DNA from: an uncultured Lysobacteraceae bacterium
GTDB taxonomy: Bacteria > Pseudomonadota > Gammaproteobacteria > Xanthomonadales > Xanthomonadaceae
Reading direction: 5' to 3'
NCBI GenBank assembly: GCA_946482565.1
Contig: CAMLSB010000066.1
Span: 1-9,048 of the forward strand
Length of the DNA: 9,048 nt
In this document: in pieces, positions 1 to 5,652 of the stretch
Layout: each line of letters opens with the position of its first letter
Position numbering within the stretch: position 1 is the first letter of the stretch
Notes under the pieces: generated by a model
The model's database searches: none
The model's input: only the letters and a program-made list of their open reading frames with translations
Told to the model about the DNA's origin: nothing
Program-made: the position numbers and the translations under genes

Positions 1-457
1 CGCCGCGCGGGCGCAGCGTCGAGAATTCGTAGCCGATGCCGCAGCCCGCCTTCAGGGTCAGGCCGGCCTCGTGGACCTTGTCCAGGATGCCGTCCATCGA
101 GTCCTCGATGGTGCCGGACACGGTGCAGTTGATCGTCGAGGTCGCCGGCTTGTGCTCCAGCGCGCCCGCATTCGAGGTGATGCGGCCGGCCGGGATCGCG
201 CCGCGGCGCAGCGCCCACAGGAAGCGCTCGTTCCAGTAGGCACGCTTCTCGTCGCTCGGCTCGGCGTCGGCCAGGGCGCGGGCGACGCGCTGGTAGGTGC
301 CGTCGATGTCCGCGTCCACCGGGACGCCGGCCTTGGTCTTGAGGCGGTACTTCTTGTCCCAGATGTCCTGGGAAGCGGGCTGCATCGGGATTTCCCGGTC
401 GCCTTGGTCGTTGCTGTCCATGGTGGGGGCCACTGCCTCAAGGCGCACTGTGCTCAT
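1..457 (-). CDS. nrdJ: Adenosylcobalamin-dependent (class II) ribonucleotide reductase, N-terminal part
   Basis: Reduces ribonucleotides to deoxyribonucleotides in the cytoplasm using coenzyme B12, so it supplies dNTPs without needing oxygen. Reading the minus strand from the ATG at 457-455 gives 152 codons with no stop, running off the left edge, so only the N-terminal fifth or so is present. Visible family marks are DIWDKKYRLK near residue 31, GRITSNAGALEHKP near residue 91, NCTVSGTIEDSMDGIL with the conserved cysteine C111, and KAGCGIGYEFSTLRPRG with C139. C111 is in the position of the first redox-active cysteine of class II enzymes. The chosen ATG has a GAGGGA stretch a few bases upstream; Met13 and Met25 are possible later starts. 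It is divergent from the protease gene, and the upstream DNA carries two NrdR-box-like palindromes. Seen: sequence and motifs. Known: family chemistry. Inferred: B12 dependence from overall similarity. Confidence 0.93.
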   Translation of the reverse strand, partial: MSTVRLEAVAPTMDSNDQGDREIPMQPASQDIWDKKYRLKTKAGVPVDADIDGTYQRVARALADAEPSDEKRAYWNERFLWALRRGAIPAGRITSNAGALEHKPATSTINCTVSGTIEDSMDGILDKVHEAGLTLKAGCGIGYEFSTLRPRG

Positions 458-486
458 CCGGTCCCTCGCTCCCTCGTCTCGTCATT

Positions 487-518
487 CGCGCGGCTGCGCC
501 GCGTCGTTGTTGTTTTTT
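487..518 (+). terminator. Terminator-like hairpin and T-run inside the nrdJ leader
   Basis: On the plus strand CGCGGC (489-494), a TGC loop and GCCGCG (498-503) form a 6-bp stem. A T-rich run follows, ending in six T residues at 513-518. This looks like a Rho-independent terminator pointing rightward, which would stop transcripts antisense to nrdJ. Read on the minus strand, the same DNA is an A-rich stretch followed by a hairpin in the nrdJ 5' leader. The T-run is interrupted by G residues, so termination strength is doubtful, and the stem could arise by chance in such GC-rich DNA. Confidence 0.3.
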
Positions 519-524
519 GGCCCA

Positions 525-540
525 CCCCTAGTACTTGGGC
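525..540 (-). promoter_or_regulatory. NrdR box, proximal copy (nrdJ operator)
   Basis: The 16-base site reads CCCCTAGTACTTGGGC on the plus strand. Its core CTAGTACTTG fits the outer positions of the NrdR-box pattern, C-W-A then four bases then T-W-G, and the 12 bases from 527 to 538 are palindromic apart from one position pair. The central AT step of the consensus is replaced by TA. Its centre is 33 bp from the second box, close to three helical turns, as expected for tandem NrdR boxes. NrdR represses ribonucleotide reductase genes in many bacteria, so the position upstream of nrdJ supports the call. Confidence 0.65.
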
Positions 541-557
541 CAGTCGCGCCGCCAACA

Positions 558-573
558 CCCCAAGATGTTGTGG
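558..573 (-). promoter_or_regulatory. NrdR box, distal copy (nrdJ operator)
   Basis: The site reads CCCCAAGATGTTGTGG on the plus strand, or CCACAACATCTTGGGG toward nrdJ. The core CAAGATGTTG fits C-W-A-N-A-T-N-T-W-G, including the central AT, and is the better of the two matches to the known NrdR consensus. The pairing of two such sites 33 bp apart directly upstream of a ribonucleotide reductase gene makes chance unlikely, although no score was computed. Confidence 0.72.
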
Positions 574-585
574 CGGAGAGCCTCC

Positions 586-614
586 AAGCTATCCCCGGGT
601 CCGGGTCCTGTCAA
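586..614 (-). promoter_or_regulatory. Candidate sigma-70 promoter for nrdJ
   Basis: On the minus strand a perfect -35 hexamer TTGACA (614-609) is followed, after 17 bases, by TAGCTT (591-586), a weak -10. The start point would fall near 579, placing both NrdR boxes just downstream, where bound repressor could block initiation or clearance. An alternative, closer promoter is TTGGCG (555-550), 16 bases, TACTAG (533-528). Its -10 overlaps the proximal NrdR box and its -35 lies beside the distal one, which is also a classic repressor geometry. The sequence does not decide between them. Confidence 0.4.
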
Positions 615-714
615 CCGTTTCCGGCGGCCGGTGCGGGGGCGGGCGGACGACCCTGCGAGGGGCGCAGAAACGCGGTCCGGATGCCGGTCCGGCCACCGCC
701 TGGCGCTCCGGAGG

Positions 715-743
715 GAAACTTCAGGCGGGGTTCGGCGGTCGCA
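715..743 (+). promoter_or_regulatory. Weak sigma-E-like promoter before the protease gene
   Basis: GAAACTT (715-721), a 16-base spacer and GTCGCA (738-743) resemble the extracytoplasmic sigma-E pattern GGAACTT-N16-GTCTAA at 6 of 7 and 4 of 6 positions. Do-type proteases are often sigma-E targets, which is why this was considered. An inverted repeat TTCGGC (731-736) / GCCGAA (744-749) overlaps the -10 part. In GC-rich DNA such partial matches are not rare, so this is a lead only. Confidence 0.25.
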
Positions 744-798
744 GCCGAAACTGAATATGCTGCCGCGATCACGCGGCCCAGACCCCGGCGCCCCGATC

Positions 799-2292
799 AT
801 GACCTCGATGCCCCATTCGTCTTCCCCCGCCCCCGGCCCCGCCCGCCCGCGGCGGCCCTTGGCCGTGCTTGCCGTCCTTGCGGCGGCGGCGGCCTTCGGC
901 GGCTTTGCCGCCACCGCGCTGCAATCCCCGTTCGCCCCGGCCGAAGCCCGCGACGCCGCCGGCGCGGCCGCTGTCCCGGCGATGGCGGCAAGCCTGCCCA
1001 GCGCGGTCGCCGGCACCCCGCTGCCGTCGCTGGCACCGATGCTCAAGCGCGTGCTGCCGGCGGTCGTCAGCGTGCACAGCACCCAGCGCGTGCGGATCAA
1101 CAATCCCTTCGCCGACGACCCGCTGTTCCAGCGCATGTTCCCCAACGTGCCGAAAGAGCGGATCGCCCAGTCGCTGGGTTCGGGCGTGATCGTGGACGGC
1201 ACCCACGGCTACATCCTCACCAACCACCACGTGATCGAAGGCGCCGACGAAGTGTCGGTGACGCTGGCCGACGGCCGCACGATGAAGGCCGAATTCGTCG
1301 GCTCCGATCCCGACACCGACGTGGCGCTGATGCGCATCCCGGTGCCGAAGGACGCGCCGCTCACCGCGATTCCGCTCGCCGACAGCGCGAAGCTGCAGGT
1401 CGGCGATTTCGTGGTCGCGGTCGGCAACCCGTTCGGCATCGGCCAGACCGTCACCTCCGGCATCGTCTCGGCGGTGGGGCGCAGCGGCCTGCAGGGCCTG
1501 GGCTACCAGAACTTCATCCAGACCGACGCCTCGATCAACCCGGGCAACTCCGGCGGCGCGCTGGTCAACCTCGACGGGCAACTGGTCGGCATCAACACCG
1601 CCAGCTTCAATCCGCAGGGCTCCAGCTACGGCAACATCGGCCTGGGCTTCGCGATCCCCTCGAACCTCGCCGGCGACGTGATGCGGCAACTGCTCGCGAC
1701 GGGCGAAGTGCATCGCGGCAGCCTCGGCGTGGATGCGCAGGATGTCGATGCGCGCATCGCCAGCGGGCTCGGGCTGGACGAAGCGCGCGGCGCGGTCGTG
1801 ACCCGCGTATATCCCGGCTCGGCCGCGGCCGCCGCCGGCCTGCAGGTCGGCGACGTGATCGTCGCCGCCAACGGCCAGCGCATCGCCGACCGCGACACGC
1901 TGCGCAATTTCGAAGGCCTCCAGGGCGTCGGCGCGAAGGTCGCGCTGGACGTGCGCCGCAACGGCAAGCCGCTCAAGCTCGAGGCGACGCTGCGCGAGCA
2001 GCCGCGCAATGCGCAGGGCCAGCGCCTGGATCCGCGCCTGGCCGGGGCCACCTTCGCCGAGCTGCCGGCCAGCCTGCGCCAGTCCGGCGTGGACGGCGTC
2101 TACGTCGAAAGCGTCGCGCGCGGCAGCCGTGCCGAAGCCAACGGCCTGCGCGCCGATGACATCATCCTCGCAAGCACTGCGGGAAAATTCGACGACCTCG
2201 CCGGTTTCCGGCTGAGCTTCGGCCGTAGCCCGCAGCAACTGGTGCTGCGCGTGCGCCGTGGCAATGCCGTCGCCGACCTGCCGATGCAATGA
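799..2292 (+). CDS. degQ: Do-family (HtrA/DegQ-like) periplasmic serine endopeptidase
   Basis: Periplasmic quality-control protease and chaperone that degrades misfolded envelope proteins. The product is 497 residues, normal for a two-PDZ Do protein. An Arg-Pro-rich N-terminus precedes a hydrophobic Ala-rich segment (about residues 20-41) that is a signal peptide or uncleaved anchor. The trypsin-like domain follows with a complete catalytic triad: H144 in TNHHVI, D174 in DPDTDVALM and S251 in NPGNSGGAL. PDZ1 starts near residue 307 (RGSLGV) and PDZ2 covers about 415-497. The regulatory LA loop before the GSGVIVD strand is short, closer to DegQ than to DegP, so the symbol is a family-level choice. 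The ATG at 799 was chosen because it leaves a compact signal region. ATGs at 757 and 808 are in frame, and none has a strong ribosome site. The next gene begins 34 bases after the stop, so it may head an operon. Confidence 0.93.
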   Translation: MTSMPHSSSPAPGPARPRRPLAVLAVLAAAAAFGGFAATALQSPFAPAEARDAAGAAAVPAMAASLPSAVAGTPLPSLAPMLKRVLPAVVSVHSTQRVRINNPFADDPLFQRMFPNVPKERIAQSLGSGVIVDGTHGYILTNHHVIEGADEVSVTLADGRTMKAEFVGSDPDTDVALMRIPVPKDAPLTAIPLADSAKLQVGDFVVAVGNPFGIGQTVTSGIVSAVGRSGLQGLGYQNFIQTDASINPGNSGGALVNLDGQLVGINTASFNPQGSSYGNIGLGFAIPSNLAGDVMRQLLATGEVHRGSLGVDAQDVDARIASGLGLDEARGAVVTRVYPGSAAAAAGLQVGDVIVAANGQRIADRDTLRNFEGLQGVGAKVALDVRRNGKPLKLEATLREQPRNAQGQRLDPRLAGATFAELPASLRQSGVDGVYVESVARGSRAEANGLRADDIILASTAGKFDDLAGFRLSFGRSPQQLVLRVRRGNAVADLPMQ

Positions 2293-2312
2293 CGCAAGCC
2301 CTTCCACGCAAC

Positions 2313-2318
2313 GAGGAG
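2313..2318 (+). promoter_or_regulatory. Strong ribosome binding site for the YqjD-like gene
   Basis: GAGGAG lies eight bases before the ATG at 2327. It is the best Shine-Dalgarno match in the run and decides this start over the upstream in-frame ATG at 2258, which lies inside the protease gene. It suggests efficient independent translation of the small protein. Confidence 0.75.
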
Positions 2319-2326
2319 AACCCCCG

Positions 2327-2686
2327 ATGTCACCCACCGCAAGCGACAACATGAAGTCCAGCCTCGGCGAAACCGGCAGCCACCTGCGCCAGGCCGCGGG
2401 CCACGCCGGAGAAGCGATCAAGGGCGCCGCCAGCGCCGCCGGCGACGAAATGCGCCTGGGCAAGGCGCAGGTGAAGTCGGAGCTCGCCGACGGCGCGCTG
2501 TCCGGCATCGCCGCGCTCGAACAAGCCGGGGCTGCCAGCCGCGAGCAGATGGATGCGCTGATGGACAAGGGCCGCGACCTGATCGACAGCGCGTCCGAGC
2601 TGATCCGCGAGCGTCCGCTGGCCTCGTTCGGCGTCGCCTTCGCCACCGGCTGGATCATCGCCAAGCTCGCCCGCAGCGGCAAGTAA
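2327..2686 (+). CDS. DUF883/YqjD-like membrane-anchored small protein
   Basis: The 119-residue protein has a long polar, Ala-rich helical region (about 10-95) with heptad-like spacing. It ends in a single hydrophobic segment, about residues 98-114, in ERPLASFGVAFATGWIIAKL, followed by a short basic tail. This layout is that of the ElaB/YqjD/DUF883 family, C-tail-anchored inner-membrane proteins; E. coli YqjD and ElaB have been reported to bind ribosomes in stationary phase. The usual GxxxG-type packing in the anchor is reduced here to a small-residue face (A, G, A, G). It stands directly before a YqjE-like gene, as yqjD does in E. coli, which supports the family call. Ribosome binding is known for the relatives and only inferred here. 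Co-transcription with the protease upstream is likely from the 34-base gap. Confidence 0.8.
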   Translation: MSPTASDNMKSSLGETGSHLRQAAGHAGEAIKGAASAAGDEMRLGKAQVKSELADGALSGIAALEQAGAASREQMDALMDKGRDLIDSASELIRERPLASFGVAFATGWIIAKLARSGK

Positions 2687-2689
2687 GCC

Positions 2690-3256
2690 ATGGCCGACGC
2701 GGGGGACGCGGACGCGCGCGACGCCGACGGCGGCGACGACGCGACGCGCAAGGCGCCGGGCATCGACGAGGCCGTGCGCGAACTCGGCGCCGCCGGGCGC
2801 GCGACGTTCCAGGCCGGACGCGATGCGGGCAAGGCCTTCCGCATCCTGCTTGCCGCGGACATCTCGCTGGCGCGCAGCGCGTTCGGGCGCACGCTGGCGC
2901 TGACCGGCGTCGCGATCGCGTTCGGCGCATCCGCGTGGCTGCTGCTGATGGCGGCACTGATCGTCGGCCTCAGCCGGGGACTCGGCATGTCCTGGGCGCT
3001 GGCGCTGCTGCTGACCGCGCTGCTGAGCGTGGCCGTGACCGCCGGTGCGGCATGGATGGCGACGCGCTACTTCGAACACACGCGGTTGAAGGCCACGCGC
3101 CGGCAACTCGCGCGGCTGGGCCTGGGCGAACTCGCCGACTTCATGCCGGATCCCTCGAGCAGCGAATCGGCGAGCGACGCCGCCGACGCCACGAAGGCCG
3201 CCAGTGATGGCGAACCGGTGAAGAAGGGCCTCGGCATCGACGTGACACCCCCCTGA
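2690..3256 (+). CDS. YqjE-like DUF1469 (phage-holin-superfamily III) membrane protein
   Basis: The 188-residue protein begins with an acidic, Asp/Ala-rich stretch (1-20). An amphipathic helix region follows, then two closely spaced membrane segments at about residues 69-94 and 101-124, joined by a short SRGLGM turn. A basic stretch follows (TRLKATRRQL) and then a polar, probably disordered tail. The two-helix hairpin with flanking amphipathic helices is the DUF1469/YqjE pattern. Databases often label it a phage holin family protein, but nothing phage-like is nearby and the context (yqjD-like gene upstream, small yqjK-position gene downstream) is the housekeeping cluster. It starts three bases after the preceding stop, so the two genes are almost certainly co-translated. 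The molecular function of this family is not established. The start has only a weak ribosome site, consistent with coupling to the upstream gene. Confidence 0.8.
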   Translation: MADAGDADARDADGGDDATRKAPGIDEAVRELGAAGRATFQAGRDAGKAFRILLAADISLARSAFGRTLALTGVAIAFGASAWLLLMAALIVGLSRGLGMSWALALLLTALLSVAVTAGAAWMATRYFEHTRLKATRRQLARLGLGELADFMPDPSSSESASDAADATKAASDGEPVKKGLGIDVTPP

Positions 3257-3263
3257 GGCGACC

Positions 3264-3674
3264 ATGGGCTTCGACGCGCTCATCGAAAAGGTACGACAGG
3301 CCGAAACGGCCCTCGAGGCACAGGAACGGCGCGTGGGCGCCGACTGGCGGCAGCTGCGCGGGTCATGGCGGTCGTTGTGGACGCCGGGGCGCATCGTCCT
3401 CGCCGGGCTCGCGACGGGCTTCATGGTCGGGCGCGCCGAGCCGTTCAAGCGCGCGGCCGGCGGCGGCGTGCTGCAACTGCTGACCGCGCTGTCGGGCATG
3501 TTCGCCGGCGGCAGCGCGCAGGCCGCGGCGAACCAGGCCGGAGAAGCGGCGGACGCGGCGCAGGAAGCGCAACAGGCGCATGCTCCGGGCGCGCAGGATC
3601 CATACGTGTCGACCATGCCGCCGGAACCACCGGCGGACGCGGAACGCCGCTACAGGGAAGCGGGAATGCCATGA
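3264..3674 (+). CDS. Small protein in the YqjK position, function unknown
   Basis: The 136-residue product has a charged N-terminal helix (about 1-35, rich in E, R, Q and A). Regularly placed tryptophans follow (W28, W35 and W39), then PGRIVLAGLATGFMVGRAEP, a short hydrophobic segment at 42-58. A second mildly hydrophobic stretch lies at 69-81, then an Ala/Gln-rich region and a Pro-rich tail. I do not recognise a catalytic motif. Position and layout (third small gene after YqjD- and YqjE-like genes, one short anchor after a helical region) match YqjK of E. coli, but sequence similarity to it cannot be shown here. GAGG overlapping the previous stop codon, five bases before the ATG, serves as ribosome site. 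The stop overlaps the next start as ATGA, so expression is linked to the permease downstream. Confidence 0.7.
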   Translation: MGFDALIEKVRQAETALEAQERRVGADWRQLRGSWRSLWTPGRIVLAGLATGFMVGRAEPFKRAAGGGVLQLLTALSGMFAGGSAQAAANQAGEAADAAQEAQQAHAPGAQDPYVSTMPPEPPADAERRYREAGMP

Positions 3675-4867
3675 ACCAGCCGCCGTCGTTGCCGCCACTC
3701 GAAGACAATGATCCGGCAGCGAAGCCGGCGTCGCCGGCGCTCGCCATCGCCGGGGTGCCCGTCATCCCGGCATCCGCCGCGGACGCCGCATCCCTCGCGG
3801 CGGGCGCGCACCTGCCGTCGCGGCCGCGGCCGCGCGCACCCGCCGCGCTGCTGGTGGTCGCGACGCTCGGCGTCGGCTTCACCCTGTGGGCCGCGCAGGG
3901 CCTGCTGCTTCCGGTGCTGCTGGCGATGTTCTTCGCGCTGATCGGCAACCCGATCATCCGAGTGCTGCAGCGCGCCTATGTGCCGCGCTTCGTCAGTGCG
4001 CTGCTGGTGCTGGTGCTCGGCCTCGCCGGCGCGGGCCTGCTCGCGCAACAACTGATCGTGCCCGCCGGCGAATGGATCCGGCAGGTCCCGCGCGAGATGC
4101 ACGACCTCGCGCCGAAGCTGCGCAACCTCGCCAAGCCGGTGCAGGAAGCCAACAAGGCGGCGGAAAACATCGCGCGCGCCGCGGGCGGGGAGAACATGGC
4201 CAAGCCGGTGCAGGTGGTGCGCACCGAGGTCAACGACCCGTATCGCGCGCTGACCGCGACGCCGCGGATGATCGCCGCGGTGCTGGCGGTGGTGCTGCTC
4301 ACGTTCTTCTTCATGGTGTACGGGCAGAGCCTGCAGCGCAACGCGATCGCGCTCCTGCCGGGACGCCAGCAGAAGAAATTGACGGTGGAGATCCTGCAAT
4401 CGATCGAGCACGAGATGTCGCGCTACGTGCTCACGATCAGCATCATCAACATCCTCGTCGGGCTGGCCCTGGCCGGCGCGCTGTTCTGGCTCGGCGTGCC
4501 CGGCGACGAGGCGCTGCTCTGGGGCACGATGGCGGCGATCCTCAACTACGCGCCCTACGTCGGCCCGCTGATCGGCATCATGGTGATGCTGCTGATGGGC
4601 TTCGTGGCCTTCGACGACATGTGGCAGTCGCTCCTGCCCGCCGCCATTTACCTCGGCCTCCACACGATCGAGGGCCAGTTCGTCACCCCGATCGTGCTCG
4701 GCGCGCGCATGGCCCTGTCGCCGCTGGTGCTGATCCTGGCGCTGATGGTGTTCGGCTGGCTGTGGGGCATCGTCGGCCTGCTGCTGGCGGTGCCGCTGCT
4801 GGTGTGCGTCAAGATCGTGCTCACCAAGATCGAGGGGATGGAAGGCTGGGCGCGCCTGCTGGAGTAG
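3671..4867 (+). CDS. AI-2E/PerM (UPF0118) family inner-membrane permease
   Basis: The 398-residue integral membrane protein has roughly eight hydrophobic segments, at about residues 58-75, 77-92, 107-130, 201-217, 254-276, 281-312, 319-335 and 349-384. The large soluble section at about 131-200 between the third and fourth is typical of the family. Signature stretches are NYAPYVGPLIG near 292-302 and EGQFVTPIVLGARMALSPL near 334-352. The first 55 residues are Pro/Ala-rich and probably cytoplasmic, slightly longer than usual. The family is named for E. coli TqsA, linked to autoinducer-2 export, but members also include PerM-like proteins and sodium/proton antiporters, so the substrate is unknown. 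Its ATG overlaps the preceding stop (ATGA) with GGGA five bases upstream. It is the last gene of the protease-to-permease run before a 56-base break. Confidence 0.9.
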   Translation: MNQPPSLPPLEDNDPAAKPASPALAIAGVPVIPASAADAASLAAGAHLPSRPRPRAPAALLVVATLGVGFTLWAAQGLLLPVLLAMFFALIGNPIIRVLQRAYVPRFVSALLVLVLGLAGAGLLAQQLIVPAGEWIRQVPREMHDLAPKLRNLAKPVQEANKAAENIARAAGGENMAKPVQVVRTEVNDPYRALTATPRMIAAVLAVVLLTFFFMVYGQSLQRNAIALLPGRQQKKLTVEILQSIEHEMSRYVLTISIINILVGLALAGALFWLGVPGDEALLWGTMAAILNYAPYVGPLIGIMVMLLMGFVAFDDMWQSLLPAAIYLGLHTIEGQFVTPIVLGARMALSPLVLILALMVFGWLWGIVGLLLAVPLLVCVKIVLTKIEGMEGWARLLE

Positions 4868-4895
4868 GCGGCATCGCCCGGCACTGCCACGTCGG

Positions 4896-4917
4896 CCGGG
4901 GCGGGCCCCGGTAGAAT
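4896..4917 (+). promoter_or_regulatory. GC palindrome abutting a -10-like hexamer before the phosphatase gene
   Basis: CCGGGGC (4896-4902), two G residues and GCCCCGG (4905-4911) form a perfect 7-bp inverted repeat. It is followed at once by TAGAAT (4912-4917), a good -10 hexamer. Six bases later comes the GTG start at 4924, exactly where transcription would begin, so the message may be leaderless. No good -35 was found at the proper distance. The palindrome could be an operator, or a weak terminator for the permease gene, although no T-run follows it. Confidence 0.4.
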
Positions 4918-4923
4918 CGCGCC

Positions 4924-5652
4924 GTGAGCTTCCCGGTCCGCGCCATCACCCTCGACCTCGACGACACGATCTGGCCGATCGAGCCGGTGATCGTGCGCGC
5001 CGAGGCGGCGCTCGGCGCATGGTTGCAGCAGCATGCCCCGCGGACCGCCGCGCACTGGCCGCTGGAAGCGCGACGCGCGCTGCGCGACGAGGTCGCCGCC
5101 ACGCATCCACACCTCGCGCACGACTTCACCCGCCAGCGCATGATCTCGCTGGAGCGCATGTTCGCCGCGGCCGGCGACGACCCCGCGCTCGCTGCGCCGG
5201 CGTTCGACGCGTTCTTCGCCGCGCGCTGCGAGGTCGAGCACTACGCCGACAGCCTCGCCGCGCTCGACCGGCTCGCCGCGCGCCTGCCGCTGGCCGCGCT
5301 CACCAACGGCAACGCCGACCTGGAACGCATCGGGCTGATGCACGTGTTCCGGTTCCAGCTCGGCGCGCGCGAGCACGGCGCGGCCAAGCCCGAGGCGAGC
5401 ATCTTCCACGCCGCGTGCGAGCGGCTCGGCTGCGCGCCGGGCGAGGTGTTGCACGTGGGCGACGACGTCGAGATGGACGTCGTCGGCGCGCATCGCGCCG
5501 GCCTGCGCAGCTGCTGGATCAACCGCGACGACGACCGTTCCGCAGCGCGCGAATGGCCGCGCGAGGACGTCCGTCCCGACCTCGAATTCCCCTCCCTCGA
5601 CGCGCTGGCCGACTGGCTGGACGCGCAACCCACGCGACAGGACGCCGCATGA
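4924..5652 (+). CDS. yigB: HAD-superfamily phosphatase, YigB-like
   Basis: Cytoplasmic haloacid-dehalogenase-type phosphatase of 242 residues. All four HAD motifs are present: I is LDLDDT with nucleophile D11 and acid/base D13; II is T127 in LTNGN; III is K155 in AAKPEASIF; IV is GDDVEMD with D180, D181 and D185. A helical cap lies between motifs I and II (about 18-105), as in subclass IA. The ordered phrases DLDDTIW, LTNGNADLERIG, AAKPEASIFHAACE and VLHVGDDVEMDV follow E. coli YigB closely. YigB dephosphorylates 5-amino-6-(5-phospho-D-ribitylamino)uracil in riboflavin synthesis and has broad in vitro activity; the substrate here is inferred. The GTG start has no clear ribosome site and sits right after a -10-like hexamer, suggesting a leaderless message. 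The stop overlaps the aminopeptidase start (ATGA). Other HAD activities remain possible. Confidence 0.85.
   Translation: MSFPVRAITLDLDDTIWPIEPVIVRAEAALGAWLQQHAPRTAAHWPLEARRALRDEVAATHPHLAHDFTRQRMISLERMFAAAGDDPALAAPAFDAFFAARCEVEHYADSLAALDRLAARLPLAALTNGNADLERIGLMHVFRFQLGAREHGAAKPEASIFHAACERLGCAPGEVLHVGDDVEMDVVGAHRAGLRSCWINRDDDRSAAREWPREDVRPDLEFPSLDALADWLDAQPTRQDAA

Larger units (their letters stand above)
458..798. other. Divergent intergenic control region (nrdJ / protease)
   Basis: This 341-base stretch lies between two diverging genes, and I see no convincing coding sequence in it. It holds, from the nrdJ side outward, a GC hairpin followed by a T-rich run on the plus strand, two NrdR-box-like palindromes, two candidate promoters for nrdJ and a weak sigma-E-like promoter for the protease. 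The part from about 620 to 710 is plain GC-rich DNA with a short direct repeat (CGGTCCGG at about 673 and 685) of no evident meaning. No cobalamin riboswitch core was recognised. Confidence 0.7.

Noticed and set aside
429..435. GCCACTG, identical to the core of the B12 box of cobalamin riboswitches, near a B12-dependent enzyme gene
   Set aside because: It lies inside the nrdJ coding region on the opposite strand, and no surrounding riboswitch architecture was found in the nrdJ leader.
673..692. Short direct repeat CGGTCCGG, two copies 12 bases apart in the divergent region
   Set aside because: Too short and too GC-rich to separate from chance, and not placed in a clear relation to either promoter.
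769..2988. A very long minus-strand open frame opposite the protease and small membrane protein genes
   Set aside because: Its product is low-complexity (Ala/Arg/Val/His-rich) with no motif, while the plus-strand frame has a full serine-protease triad and PDZ domains; it is a GC-driven shadow.
2690..3256. Evidence of a prophage from a holin-superfamily protein
   Set aside because: No other phage genes, endolysin or integrase are nearby, and the two-helix DUF1469/YqjE type is a chromosomal housekeeping family.
3671..4867. Quorum-sensing autoinducer-2 exporter
   Set aside because: The family name covers many permeases with different or unknown substrates; nothing in the sequence or neighbours points to autoinducer-2.
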